Part shown: positions 1-12,202 of the stretch, one piece after another
Layout: every line of letters starts with the position of its first letter
Numbering within the stretch: the stretch's first letter is position 1
Assembly: GCA_003996215.1 (NCBI GenBank)
Contig: QJPP01004069.1
Location: forward strand, 1 to 64,000
DNA: 64,000 nt
Source of the DNA: Jaltomata sinuosa
Taxonomy: Eukaryota; Streptophyta; Magnoliopsida; Solanales; Solanaceae
Direction: 5' to 3'
Translations under genes and position numbers: made by a program
The notes under the pieces: generated by a model
Database searches by the model: none
Seen by the model: the letters and a program-made list of their open reading frames with translations, nothing else
Told to the model about the DNA's origin: nothing

Positions 1-1026
1 GATAGGCTTACTAAGTCAGCACATTTCTTGCCGGTTCAGACTTCTTATGGTGCAGAGAGGTTAGCTCAGATCTACCTTCGTGAGATTTTTCGGTTGCACG
101 GGGTCCCAACTTCTATCATTTCAGACCGCGACACTCAGTTCACATCTCAGTTTTGGAGGGCTATTCAGTGAGATTTGGGTACAGAGGATCAGCTTAGTAC
201 TGCTTTCCACCCTCAGACAGATGGTCAGTCCAAGAGGACCATTCAGGTCCTGAAGGATATGCTTCGGGCCTGTGTTCTTGACTTTGAAGGTTCGTGGGAG
301 CAGTTTGTGCCTTTGGCTGAGTTTGCTTATAATAATAGTTTCCATTCGAGCATTGGCATGGCACCTTTTGAGGCCTTGTATGGTAGGGTTTGCAGATCGC
401 CGATTGGTTGGTTTGATGGTTCTGAATCTAGGCCACAGAGTACAGATTTGCTTTGAGATTCCTTAGACCGAGTTCGAGTGATTCAGGATAGACTTTGGGC
501 AGCCTAGAGTAGGCAGAAGAGCTACGCTGATCGTAGATTTCGTGCCTTAGAGTTCAGTGTTGGTGATTCAGTATTTCTCTGTGTATCGCCCATGAAGGGT
601 GTGATGAGATTTGGTAGGCGGGGCAAGCTTAGCCCCAGGTACATTGGGCCATTCGAGATTCTCCAGAGGGTTGGTAGTATTTCCTATCAGTTAGCTTTGC
701 CTCTGATGTTTTCATCTATGCACCCGATTATCCATGTATCGATGTTGCGGCGGTATGTTCCAGATGAGTCTCATGTGTTGCAGTGGGAGACGGTTCAACT
801 GGATGAGAGTTTAGCCTTTGTTGAGGAGCCGGTAGCTATTTTGGCCAGAGATGTCAGGAGATTGAGGTATCGTGAGATCCCGGTTGTCAAGGTTCAATGG
901 AGGCACCGTCCAGTTGAGGAGGCTACCTGGGAGACCGAAAGATATATGCGGGCTCAGTATCCGCAGTTGTTCGAGCCTTCAGGTTCTTTTTTGTTCTTGA
1001 CTTTCAAGGACGAAAGACTTTTTTAG
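1..1026 (+). pseudogene. Ty3 Tekay-like pol 3' end: integrase core to chromodomain
   Basis: The window opens inside a Ty3 integrase. The reading frame goes from DRLTKSAHF through the second catalytic Asp region (ISDRD) and HPQTDGQS to the C-terminal fold (GKLSPRYIGPFEIL, HVSMLRRYVPD), then a chromodomain (VKVQWRH, EEATWE) ending at a TAG near 1026. Integrase inserts element cDNA; the chromodomain steers chromoviruses to heterochromatin. The catalytic Glu expected in the DGQSERT motif is Lys here (DGQSKRT, about 223-243). Stops interrupt the frame at about 169, 454 and 507, so this copy is dead. A long LTR follows directly. The 5' part lies outside the window. Assignment to Ty3 is secure; the Tekay sublineage is inferred from the chromodomain and long LTR. 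Confidence 0.93.
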
Positions 1027-1036
1027 TAGTGGATGA

Positions 1037-4000
1037 TGTAATGACCCTTCCGGTCATTTATGCGTTTTTGCCTTTCTTGTATCGTTAGAGCTTTTCTGTA
1101 GCGGCCCCAAGTCATTTATGGCTTGCTGGGATCGGTTTCGGTGCCCTGGCCGTTCTATTAGTCATTATGATCAATTCCCTGCTTTAGGAGCTGAGTATCA
1201 AAATCGTGCGATGGTGAATTGCGAACCTAAATTTAAGAATTTTATTAGCATCGCGCGTATTTGAAAATATTTTATTTTAAAGTTGAATGTGGTAAAAAAT
1301 TATATTTTTATTACTTTTTTAAAATATTTTAAATGTTTATGAAAAATACTTTTGTTATGATATAATTGTGTACGTATTTATTTTATAAGGTTTTTACACA
1401 TTGTAATATTTTAACAGAGATAGTAAACTTAGTTATATTAAAAATTATTATTATAATATAGTAGGTTTTATTTAAAATAATTTTCTATTAATTATGATGT
1501 ATTTAAAAAGTTATATTTATTTTACCATGATTTTATGCAATATCCGAGTACCTACGTAACGGGATTAAACTTGTCTTGATATGTCACCTCCACTTCCACG
1601 TGAAAGTGGAGGGAGTGTATAACAAGGTTGTTAGATTACAAATGGCCACCACATGCATTAAGTGATAATTAGTATAGAAAGTCATCCATTCATTCTTTGT
1701 ACATGGGCATATATATTAATGTCCTTAAAATTCATTTGTTTGGAGGTTGCTTTTCAACTTTTCCATACTCATTCTTGAGAAATATTCTGCAAAATTACAT
1801 ACCCATATATGCACTGCTCCCTAGCCCTTTCAAACGAATCTATCCCCAAGATAGATAGCTTCGTATGGTTATATATCAATTACGGAGAAGGTTTACCGGA
1901 GGAAAATTATTTAACATTTTGCTTTGATTACTAAAGGGGAAAATGGAAGAATTTAGTAGGAAAATATTTTGACACAGTGATCAATCACTGAAAGAAAATC
2001 GGTTATCTACATCAAGTTATTCAAGCCTAAATTCGTGTTTGACTTAATTTTGGATCTTCTCGGAGTGGTTCGAGCTTTGACATCGCCGTTCCAGTAGCTT
2101 GTCATCGGACGACAGGTAGGTTACGGTTTAAACTCCCTAGACTTAGCATATATTGGATAAAATCGTATTAGCTGGCATCCTTGGGTTGGATTATTAGGTT
2201 GGTACCACAGACCTTGACCGTTTTATTCATGTCCGCCTACTTTTGTTCCTCTGTTGCTTGTAGTACTTGCCGATATGTTTTATTTACCCTTGTGGTCCTG
2301 TGAGGCCTTGTTGACTCTGGAACATATAAGGTGGGATATTGGGAATGTCCGCGAGTCCCGGGCATAGAATTATCCTTCTAGGCTGGTTATGCTTGCTGAG
2401 TAGCTATGGGCTTGTGCAGGGTCGATAGGTTGATTGTGAGCTGCTGGGCAGCTATTGTGTTTGATCATACCATTTTCATGCATATAAAGAGGTTTTATCC
2501 ATGTTTTACTACGATTTTGGCTTCGGGCCTACTGGCACTATTTTCTAAACCTTGCATGGCCCCGGGGGCCCATTTTTTATAGAAATGAATTGGAAATGGT
2601 TTGATTTAACTTGTGAATATTCTTGGGTAAAAGAAGGTAAAATTATGATTTATATCACCAGTTTTATGATTAACGCTAGACTCGGCAGGGCCGGGGTGCT
2701 AGTTGAGTTTTCTTGCTACTTGAGATGATTTTAGTCTCGGTCGGACCAAGCACCTGAGATGACTTTCTACTGTTAGACCCGGTTATGCCCGAGCATCCTT
2801 GGAGGGTTTTTTTTTGGGATATTTTCCCACTACTTTAGTCCTGGACAGGGTCTGGGCAAGCATATTCGAGGCTGGGTCTCTATCTTGAACCCGGACTTGC
2901 TTTCGGATGACATGTTTTGATACTGAGTTTTAGTATGGGGTCGGGGACCTCCATGGACCTTGCCATCCGGGCCTGGGGCTTTGGGCTGCGTGTGCCGGAG
3001 GAAGGGTATACGGTGGAGTAGAGGTATACGGGCAGAGCCCTTCCATGGAACCTACCTGCTGGGCCGGATCGGCACCAGAGGAGGTACATACAGAGATACC
3101 ATTTCACTTGAGATCTTCATGCATCATATCATTCATTGTTTGAGGCTCCACCCTTGTTTGTTGTTTGTTGATTGTACGCTCTGGTAGTATGGGATGCTGG
3201 AGGGTTTTTTTTCACTTGTTTGTGTTCCTCGATTGTATGGGCGGACGGGGGACAGTAGGTAGACTCTTGCTATTTACTTACAGAATTGTTCCCTGTTACG
3301 GTTAAGCATGAAATTGGTTACTGCTAGGTTGTTAGTATTTGGATTTGAGATTGATATGATTAGTTGAGTTTGATTCCTGTCTCCGAGCATACCTATCATT
3401 ACTCTTTCCCTCTTCCTCTTACACTTGAGGTTACCGGTATACTGTCCATTTCTAGAACTTATTGTGTATATACTGTTATCATAAGGATCCCAGGTGCGTT
3501 GTTTCTTACTTTCACCTGTGCCTATGGTGTATATATTCTGTTTGCTGGCCTCACATGTGGTTCTGTTGATTTCCCTCTGGGCTAGTTCCTGTGTACCTTT
3601 TTCTTTGATTTCTGTGACTACTTGCTTCTATTCTGTCTGTTACTACGCTTTTATCTTATATGTGCCTAGTCGGCCTATGATATCTACTGGGTACCTTATG
3701 CTTCACATTTGGTGCTCACCCTACCCCCCTGCATCTTTTGGTGCAGACCCTAGCGTGGGCCATCGCCTTTAGATCGCTGTGATTCGTGCTTGGAGATCTG
3801 TTGGGGACTACTTCAGACTGAGGGTGAGCTCTTGGCGATCGGAGCTTAGCTTTAGTTTATCTTTTGCTTTATGTACTCTATTACCATTCGGAGACATCTG
3901 TATATGTTGTTTTGGATCGTTTGTATTCCTAATATGTAGTTCTGGCTCTATACTAGGATACCAGGTCTTGGGGTTTGGTTTAGTTTCCGCATATGTATAT

Positions 4001-4175
4001 ATATATTCCTGTTATCTATTCTCTTCATCTTGTTCCCTTACTTTTGCTCATTAAACTATTCTTCCGCTTATTTGTTAGATAGTAGCCCATTACTAACTGT
4101 CCTGGGCTATGGGAATTGGTTCGCCTACTGGGGGGGTTGTAGGTGCCATCATGACCGAGAAATCGGATCGTGACA
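1037..4175 (+). repeat. 3' LTR of the Tekay-like element
   Basis: The LTR starts TGTAATGACC just after the pol stop and ends GTGACA, giving TG...CA ends and about 3.1 kb. Long LTRs are usual for the Del/Tekay lineage. Open frames inside it (for example 3364-4054) are short and match no family I know, so I treat them as chance. The sequence changes at 4176 into the minus-strand gag of another element, so this element inserted into that gag. The 5' LTR and target duplication partner are outside the window. Confidence 0.82.
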
Positions 4176-5060
4176 AAATCCTATCTGAACTTAAGCACTG
4201 AGACACTAGCAGAGGATGGGGCTTGAGCTAAAGATTTTTGGCAGAATTGAGAGCGATTACCACCGCCTGACCTCTGCTGAGAAGAACGTAAGTTACCTGT
4301 TCTTTCCCTCTTATTGTCTCTTTCTCTCTCCTTAATCTTTTCTTATTCAATCTACTGAGCATAGTCATCAACCTGGAGATATCCATCTCCTTCACCAGTA
4401 TACCAGTCCTACACTCCTTGACCACATCTTCAGACACTTCTAACACAAAATTGCTCATACGGGCCTTGGAGTCCGCTACCATTGTTAGTGCATACTTTGA
4501 AAGCTGAGTAAACTTGAGAGAGTACTCCTTCACAGTTATGTTATCCTGCCTCAAGTTGATGAACTCCTGAACCATGGCTTCCCTTAGCTCAAGTGGGAAG
4601 AACCTATCCAAGAACGCAGTCATGAGCTGATCCCAATCTATTGGGACTGCATCTGTACCCCTAGCTTCCTTCCACTTCTTATACCAAACATGAGCCACTC
4701 CCTTCAACTGATAAGCGGCTAAGTCTGCACCCTCAACCGGGGTGACACCCATAATTTCTATAACCTTCTGGATGTCATTAAGGGATTCCTATGGATCCTC
4801 CTCAGCCTTAAAACCATTAAACTCAGGGAGAATTCATACGAGTAAAGTCCCATACTCCAGCTGTTATGCTATTCTATAGGTTAACCAGTGCAACAGCCTG
4901 TTGGTTCACTTGAGTAGTCATAGCCTGAGCTAACACCTGAAAAGCATCCCTGACTTTAGCGTGAGTGACTTGCTCATTTAGAGGGTCTACTGGGAATGGT
5001 GGTGCTTTCTGGTTTCCATTATCATTCCTCCTTCTGTTAGCTCTTCTGGGAGGATTTTTT
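4176..5060 (-). pseudogene. Ty3 (Tekay-like) gag fragment, truncated
   Basis: Read on the minus strand, the capsid-like part gives ESLNDIQKVIEIMGV, then AAYQLKGVAHVWYKKWKEA, FLDRFFP, FINLRQ and VKEYSLKFTQLSKYA, which is the Retrotrans_gag pattern of plant chromoviruses. The longest open stretch is 4228-4752, 174 codons. An in-frame stop lies just upstream (about 4791) and the N-terminal part is broken. No zinc knuckle or protease follows because the Tekay-like LTR ends at 4175 and cuts the element off. It belongs to the minus-strand element whose primer-binding site and 5' LTR lie at 5252-7343. Confidence 0.9.
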
Positions 5061-5100
5061 TATAACGCGTAAAGCACGAGTTAAAAGGATATTAAGTAGA

Positions 5101-5264
5101 ATTCACACTCTATAACACGAGATGGAAAAGAAAAAAGGGAAGTTTTTCCTGAAATGTCTTGTAGCCTCTCTCTTATAAGTGTGGCGCACTTCACACCCAT
5201 GAAAAGACTCTACTTGATGCAACTTTTACACACCCTAGGACTCTTAAACCTGGCTTTGATACCA
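5101..5264 (-). other. Retroelement leader and primer-binding site
   Basis: Adjacent to the LTR, 5252-5264 reads on the minus strand TGGTATCAAAGCC, close to the plant initiator-Met tRNA complement TGGTATCAGAGC. The leader (about 5101-5250) is clearly similar to 18900-19038, which lies next to the PBS of the separate LARD-like element. The two elements therefore share a leader although their LTRs look different. Confidence 0.8.
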
Positions 5265-5268
5265 AGTT

Positions 5269-7343
5269 TGTCACACCCCGAGGCTACCCCCTAGATGCAA
5301 TACAGTGCTTAGAGCCATAAGTAATCCCAAGTTAATCCATAGCTTGGCATAAGCTAAACATTATGATTAAAATAATAACTGTATAGAAGCTAAACTGATG
5401 TAATTGTATAAGTTTAAAAATCAGAATATGTATATAACGTCTGAATTGAAAAACTGACTATAAAAGCTGAAACTGACTCTATATCTGAAAGCCTCTATCT
5501 GAGATGAGTTTTTGGGACAAGCCCCCAGCTAACTCTATTAGTCTAAAAACTGAATAAAAGACTAAAATAGTTAATAACATCATGTACTCAAAGTATAAGG
5601 ACTCACCAACTCTATTGTTGAGAAGACTGAGAAGTCAGACTAAGCGCAATTTGAATGTTGAACGCCTGAACCTACATCATTATAAGATATAGCACAAAAG
5701 TATGCGTCAGTACTTCAAATGTACTGAGCATGCGGGATATGCACTAATCTATATACATATATATTAAACATAATAAGATAATTTGAACATGAAAGATAAA
5801 CTGAGACATGAAACTGAAAGGCAAGTTGATGCAATGACCAAGTATTTAAACATGCAACTGTATAATACTGAGTTGAATTGAATAACTGAATATAGGGTCA
5901 TGCAATTACTGAATCTGAACTGTGACAGCTATCGATAACTAACATACCCCAAGTTAAGTTAATTGTGGAGCCAACATGTAACCCTAGCTGGGAGGGTATT
6001 CATACCTTACCAAGGGTACAAACATTTTCTGGCGTGGATCCACTAATCTGATGTCCAAAAAAGACTAGAGTGTCAAGTCTGATCTGACGGGTAACCCCTT
6101 TAGAACCTAGAGTGGCGTTGTAGTTCTGGGACTTAGGGACTTCCACTAAAGGTCTCAGCCTAAATTGATGGGTGAGCCTTCATCCCCTCATCCGCTTGGT
6201 GATAAGTCTACTCCTAACTGAATATGTAATAAAATAATAAACTGGATAACTCAAAATACTGACATTCTGAGACTGAAAGTATTCAAATCATGAAATTCTG
6301 AAATAAGGATGCAGTCCATAACTCATAGTGCAGGGTACTGAATTCAACAACATACTTGGGGTTTGAAAATTCTGAATGTATAACCATTTTAGACTTCAAG
6401 AAAATATGCGATAGGATTCATACATAGCCATGGAACTGAGATACAAGATGTTCATGAAATTCTGGAACCCTAGGTCCCAAAGACTAAACTAAAATCTGAA
6501 GATACTGAATTATTTAGGGACTCAATGGGTGAAAGGATACCCATTGATAAATTTCCACATACCTGAAAGTAAGAATCCTGGTGAAACTTTGGATTTGGAG
6601 CCTGAAATTGAAGAACCTAGTTTCTACTTTGGAGAAGAAGAACACTTATTTTTCTTTCCTTTTACTAAGTGTCAATTAAAAATCTGAGAGAATGAGATAT
6701 TTGTGTTGTTTTAGGCTTAATAGTCATGCTAAGGTAGCTAAAACGACATAGTTTAGCCTTTAAAAAACATAGGAAGGTTTTGAAATACCCCTGGGAATTA
6801 AATTAGAAAACTGTTGAACATCATTCTATGGATTGGTCGATGGATCGTGGTTCTGAATGATGGACCGTCGACTGAGTCGTGGTTCTGTCTCTTGAGTTTT
6901 TGGGGTCCTCTGGTCTGCTAATTCACGAGTGACAGGATAGTCCATGGATTAAGAGGATGAATTATTGTTTCAAGTCGTGGTTCTTGGACCCTGAACTGAG
7001 GGTCCTCTGAAGAGCTTGACCATTAACCATGGTTGACAAGACAAACCATGATTCTAAACTATAGTCTGTGGATCCGTCTGTGGTTTTGAGGTGTAAAACT
7101 GGCACCTCTCTGATGGCCAAATCAATATGTGATAGGACGTGCCATGATTTAAGACCACAATCTGTGATATCACCCATAGAATTAAGGGGGGACAACACTG
7201 GTGCCAGACCATGGGTCAGATAATGGGTAGTGATCCTGAACGATGGTCTGTGATCTTGACTATGGTTTTTGGGAACTTGGATTTTTCTGAAATTTTTCTG
7301 CTAAGTGTTGTAAAGTAGTTGGTTCAAATTTTGGGGTGTTACA
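5269..7343 (-). repeat. 5' LTR of the minus-strand Ty3 element
   Basis: Bounded by TGTCACACCCC at the low end and GGGGTGTTACA at the high end, which on the minus strand gives TGTAACACCCC...GGGGTGTGACA. The PBS at 5252-5264 touches the low end, so this is the 5' LTR of a minus-strand element. The length is about 2.08 kb. No coding content is recognised inside. Confidence 0.85.
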
Positions 7344-8150
7344 GTTTGAAAGTATCAGAAATAGTCGTGGGTTTTGCCGACTCGAATATTGACCCCTTTA
7401 CTTCAGACCAGAGGCTTATTTTCATCTCTTATTTTATCAATGTTTTGTGTCTTGGTGGCATGATCAATGCCAGCCAAAAATGGGACTGGAGTATTTGAGT
7501 ACAACTGAGTAATCAGGCATAGGAATGGATATGATGTGGCAATCTTAGTTACTCACTATCGTATCTCTTCCGCAATAATTTGGCCAAAGTTCATCTTGTA
7601 CTTAGACATAAGACTTGCCACTAAATTAGCCCGCTTCTCAATTAACTGATTGTCACCACCTATAGGCATGAAACAGAGGAGGAACACGGCCCACCAGAAC
7701 TTAGCTTTGAAACTCAATAAAGTTTTGAAGATTTTGGAAATTTCTTGATGCAGCCATTCAGGCTCTATCTCTATTAGAACTTGTGCCAACCATTTAGTCT
7801 ATGCTGCCTAGTTTGCATACCAGTAGTCATAGTCTGAGATGTTGTTCAACTCTATATATTCCAGCCCATAGAGAAACCAATTGATGGTTCATGCAAAGAT
7901 GTCTACCTGGACCCCGTGGACTGGGACACTATCAAGGGTTGACAATTCTTTAGCTTTTTGGCCTTTTTGCAACTGTTGTCAAGTGTGGCTGCATAATTGG
8001 CATAAAACTCTCTAACTGACTCTGTTTGGTAATCTCTCAATGGCCGGCTGACCCAATCCAATCGGTAGTATCTTAACACATCATCAACAGAAGGGTATTC
8101 TTGCAGCTTAGAAGAATTTGATACTATTTTCAAAATTTGATACGCCCAAA
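7344..8150 (-). pseudogene. Degenerate plant 'putative transposon protein' ORF fragment
   Basis: Two minus-strand open stretches (8133-7903 and 7789-7556) carry pieces of a retroelement-associated domain common in plants. VREFYANYAATLD is followed in a later segment by FWWAVFLLCFMPIGGDNQL and MSKYKMNFGQIIAEEI. I associate this order (VREFYAN, then a W-x-F segment, then a GDN motif) with the Pfam family for putative plant transposon proteins (I believe Transposase_32). Its function is unknown. The two stretches are joined by broken sequence. The matching N-terminal segment of such a protein occurs on the plus strand at 12203-12468, so two separate relics of this element type are present. Confidence 0.65.
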
Positions 8151-9062
8151 TTTTCTAATGTTTGGGCAGGTTCTAACATTTGCCACCATTAAAAGCAGTT
8201 AAAGTGAAAAGATTAACAGTATATGCATGATCATCGTTTAAGAATCACTAATTGTTTAACAAACATTTGTTAATTCATCATGATTGTTACAACTCTAGTT
8301 ATGGTGTTTAACTACTCATGCTTGAGAAAATCATAGAATAATTCATAAGAAATAAGTTACTTGTATTGACCATGAAAATCCAAGAATAACAACCAAAAAA
8401 CTCTTTAAGAATCAAGAACAAAGAAAGAAATTTGTATTAATCCTCAAAGCAAAGTAAAACAATGTCAACAATATTTATACTAGTCATATGTGATGAGTAA
8501 CGATAAAAGAAACCCTAAAGAAAGTATTTATAGACATAAAAATCAAATTCTAAATGAACTAGGAAAGCTGACTGCGCACGTCTCACAGTTTTCCTCATTG
8601 CTCGTTGCACGTTCCACGATTCATCAAGGTAAATCATGAACTTCTCTTTTGATTCTCCAATATCATTCTGTCTTGATCTCACGGCCTAAGCCGATGGCCC
8701 ATGGTACACCTCACGGTCCGTTAGAGGCTTACGTCAGTCAATGTCCAACTTCCAACCTTCTCTTTCTCTATCTCATGATTTGGAATCAACGGCTCATGGA
8801 ATATCTCATGGTCTATCATAGGTATCCGCTAATTGAAGTTTATCTTGTAATGCTTATTGGAACAATCCCACTGCTGCCCTCATGGCCCGTGAGGCACTTC
8901 ACATCTCGTGGGTCACTATTTTTTCACCAGAATTCACAACTTCCACCCCAAAGTCAGTTTTCCTGCACATGTAGCAAACAAATATCATATCTCACAAAAA
9001 CACACTTAAGAACTCCCAAAATCCTTAGTTTTAAGTGTCAAAAATGTCATAAAATCTCGGCA
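8151..9062. repeat. Non-coding retroelement-like DNA
   Basis: No credible gene. The stretch at 8390-8540 is A-rich. From 8600 to 9060 short CACGG/GGCCC-containing phrases recur (around 8679-8735, 8800 and 8880-8920), in the style of LTR or untranslated sequence next to Athila/Tat-like coding regions. A 160-codon open frame (8649-9131) has no recognisable domain and overlaps this repetitive sequence. Confidence 0.4.
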
Positions 9063-10440
9063 TATCATCCACCCCTGCACAAATGGTTAGTTCCTATTCG
9101 GCTTCTATTAAGCACCTTGAAACCCAAATGAACCATATGTTGACTCCAATGAACCCAAGGCAAAAGGGTACATTCCCTAGTGACATACTCTTCAATCCAA
9201 AGAATGATGGCTATTGCATCGCAATTGTCACTAGAAGTGGAAGAATGCTAGATGGTTTGGTCAACAAAGCCAAGAATATTGTGGTTAAAAATATGATAGG
9301 TGAGAACACTAAAGTGGTACTGAAGCTGACTGAACCTTTGTTGAATGATGATAAGAGTTCGAGTGTCGATGAAGATATTTTGAGTTTGGAAGAAGAGAAG
9401 GTGGATCCTCTTTTTCCATTTGTGATTGACATCGAGGATAAAAAGTTGTGAATGCTTCATCTCCAATGCCCAAGTTTCCTCCTCATTATCCTCAAAGATT
9501 AATCAAAAAGAAGGAGGACACCCAATTCAAAAAGTTTATCGATGTGTTTAGCAAATTGTTCATGAATATCTCTTTGGTTGATGCCTTGCTACAGATGCTT
9601 GGGTACGCAAAGTTCATGAGAGAGTTGTGGATGAAGAAAAGGGATGTGGATATGGGCACGGTGGAGGTGTCACATTATTTTAACGTTATCATGGCTAGTA
9701 ACTTGTCTCCAAAAAAAGAAGACCCGGGAGCCTTTACCATTCCTTGCACTATTGATGTGTATCTATTTGAAAAAGCCTTTTGTGACCTAGGGGCAAGCAT
9801 TAATTTGCTGTCCCTTGTGATTTTTAAGAAATTTGTCTTGGGAAGCTCCAAGCCGATTCCAATGAGGTTGCTTATGGCAGATAGATCAATTAAGCACTCA
9901 GTGGACATACTATTTGATATTTTGGTGAAGGTCGATAGGTTCATCCTCTTGATGGATTTTGTTGTATTGGATTATGACGTGGAATTGGAGGTTCCCATCA
10001 TCTTGGGGCACCAATTCTTAGCCACAGGATGAGCTCTTAGTGATCTCGAATATAGAGAGCTGAAGTTCCGAGTGGGAAATAAAGAGGTCATATTCAATGT
10101 TTGCCAATCAATGAATTCTTTCATGTTTAAATGGATGGTTAATTGGCAAACATTGTGGAGATACATGGGATGACATAGTTGAGGTACATTGTGGAGAAGA
10201 GCTTGGAGGATAATTTTCGGATGAATGTCTTGTGACATATGATGAGTTAGAGTGGAGGGACCCCGAGAATTTTAGCATGCCTAATCCACCCTCCTTGGTG
10301 GATGTTTATCTTGGTCCTAATGATACTCTACCAATTCTCACCTCCAAAGAGTAAAGAATAAAGCAAAAAGAAGCTTTAGTGACCTATATTGAGGAAGTAC
10401 ATCCGATGCTTTGCCTGGAAAATACCCAACCTTCTTAGCC
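9063..10440 (+). pseudogene. Athila/Tat-like Ty3 gag C-terminus and retropepsin, broken
   Basis: The frame at 9083-9451 has the gag C-terminal signature (IKHLETQMN, GTFPSDILFNPK, AIVTRSGR). The next frame (9448-10032) has PQRLIKKKEDTQFKKF, DALLQMLGYAKFM, DPGAFTIPCTI, the retropepsin active site CDLGASINLL, MADRSIKHSV and VPIILGHQFLATG. Decayed coding continues to about 10440 (VTYDELEWRDPENF). DLGAS is the normal catalytic form for this lineage. The protease would cleave Gag-Pol. No reverse transcriptase or integrase follows, so this is a truncated relic. The coding stretch is further disturbed at 10095-10155 by an inverted filler segment. The downstream phrase at about 10485-10520 resembles sequence I associate with the 3' non-coding part of Athila-type elements. 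Confidence 0.85.
10095..10155. repeat. 14-bp inverted repeat around inverted LTR filler
   Basis: CAATGTTTGCCAAT (10095-10108) is answered by its exact reverse complement at 10142-10155. The loop is made of sequence at 10111-10143 that is the exact reverse complement of 33 bp of the LARD-like 5' LTR (20536-20568). The structure interrupts the retropepsin relic. It looks like copy-and-foldback filler from break repair or template switching. Confidence 0.8.
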
Positions 10441-12202
10441 TTTCTCCAAAAATTCCTTGATCCTTGAGGTACTATCATCGTGTTGTGATGTTAAATCAAG
10501 TGCTTTTTGGGAGGCCACCCAAGTGTTATTTGATTTTATTTACTTTACTTTTGTTGTTTTGGGTATGTTAGGAATGCACAAACTGGAAAGATGCAAAGTG
10601 TTCGAGAAGGCCACTGGAGTGGACCTTTACTACACCTACGAAATGCAAGTGCTCACTCGCAATATGCAGGTGGAAGTGCAAGTCTTAACAGAAGACCGGG
10701 GGGGGAAATCCATCACCTGCACATCACCTGCGGAATGCAGGAGGTCATTTGCAAATCACAGGTGTAACGCAGGTCCAAAATAGCATAACTGGGTGAAAAT
10801 TCGCATAAATCATCAACTGCGCGGCACTTGCGGCTCGCAAGTGGTCACTTGCACCCACAAGTAAAGTACAGACACGAGTAAGTCTTTTATGTTTTTGACC
10901 TAACCTGTTGACCAAACCTGACCCAGTGGCTGACCAGTGACCTTTCTTCTCCTTTAAACCCTTTACCCCTAATTTTTCTTCTCACTTTCACCATTTTAAA
11001 ACTCTAAAACTTCTCCCTCAACATTTCCACTCTCCCCATATATCTCCTTCTCCTATACTAACACCACCACCACACTGCCGGTCAACTGCACTGGTGTTAC
11101 TGCCGCTTCTACTTTTTTGGCAAGTTTTGGAATCTCCATTGTTACAAGCTTCAATTTTGTTTCCCTATTTCACTTTCACTCTCTTGTGGTATGTGACCAT
11201 AAGTTTAAATACTTAATTTTTACTTATTAGGAGTATTTTTGTGAAAGCATGCTATTTGTCATCCCCATTCCCCAAAGTGTTTTAGTTTTTCAATTTTTAA
11301 GTTCAATCTTGGGTCTTTTGCTCTCATGATAGATGCTAAAAATGGTGGATTGTGTTCATTATTGTAATGCATGTTATTTGTGCTCATTCATGATGTGAAA
11401 TTCTAGTTGGGCATGAAGTATGAGTAACCTCATTTGATTAATGCATGGTTTGGCCCTATGATAGATTGGGTGATGTCATTCTTAAGGGCAAATCATCATT
11501 GCATTTGAGTTTTGGTCTAATTGTGCTCATGCTTAGTATCAATAGAATATATTATTTGGTGAGCGAATTGGTTGACAATGTGTGATTTATATGCGCGAAT
11601 TAGTTCTTATTAGTGCTTGAGCTTATTCCTCGATGGTTTTCAATGATAGATGGGGTGACGTCCTTCTTAAGGGAAATCGCCAATTTAATGTCTGAATTGT
11701 TTAATGTGGTAGAAATTTAGTTGGTTCATCTCTTTGAGGAAGTCTGAGTACCCATTAGGCTATGGTTTTGGTCAAATATTGGTTAAGTGTTGAATTGATG
11801 CTTGTTTAGACGTGAAAATGCATTGTTGAACACTTGCTGAATGCAGGTGCTGCCTTGCGAATCGTGAGTGCAGCGCAAGGCTAGGCAGAAGGTTACCCGT
11901 CACTGCCTAGCACTTGTGTGGCACTTGCAGCTTGAAAGTCTCCACCTGTGGACGTAAGTGAAGAGTAAGTGACCCATAAATATTCCAGGTCACTGCCTCA
12001 GCACTGCACCTCACTTACGAGCCACAGGTCCCCACTGGAGAAATGCAGGTGCTACGCAGTCAGCCCTGTTGCTCCTTTTTCTGTGCATTCTTTTTCTTTT
12101 CGTTTCTTTATTCCTTTTAGTTGTTTCCTTTTGATTAACCCATAAAATACAAAAATATTTTATTTTCTTTATTTTCTTGGTACTCACATCCCTTTGCAGG
12201 GC
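10441..12202. repeat. Retroelement untranslated region with internal repeats
   Basis: No gene is seen. Sequence at 10640-10870 and 11830-12060 repeats CAGGTG/CACTTGC-type words. A 36-bp unit at 11459-11494 recurs with few changes at 11644-11679. A pyrimidine-rich tract (10950-11060) resembles a 5' leader. The region ends with an acceptor-like CCTTTGCAGG just before the ATG at 12203. I read it as LTR/5'UTR material of the element whose ORF starts there, but its borders are not clear. Confidence 0.5.

Noticed and set aside
3364..4054. Three hydrophobic ORFs in the Tekay-like LTR
   Set aside because: They are Phe/Ser/Cys-rich frames in T-rich LTR sequence with no conserved motif. They are best read as chance.
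8649..9131. 160-codon plus-strand ORF
   Set aside because: It runs through repetitive, non-coding retroelement sequence and shows no family pattern; the overlapping frame from 9083 is the real gag relic.
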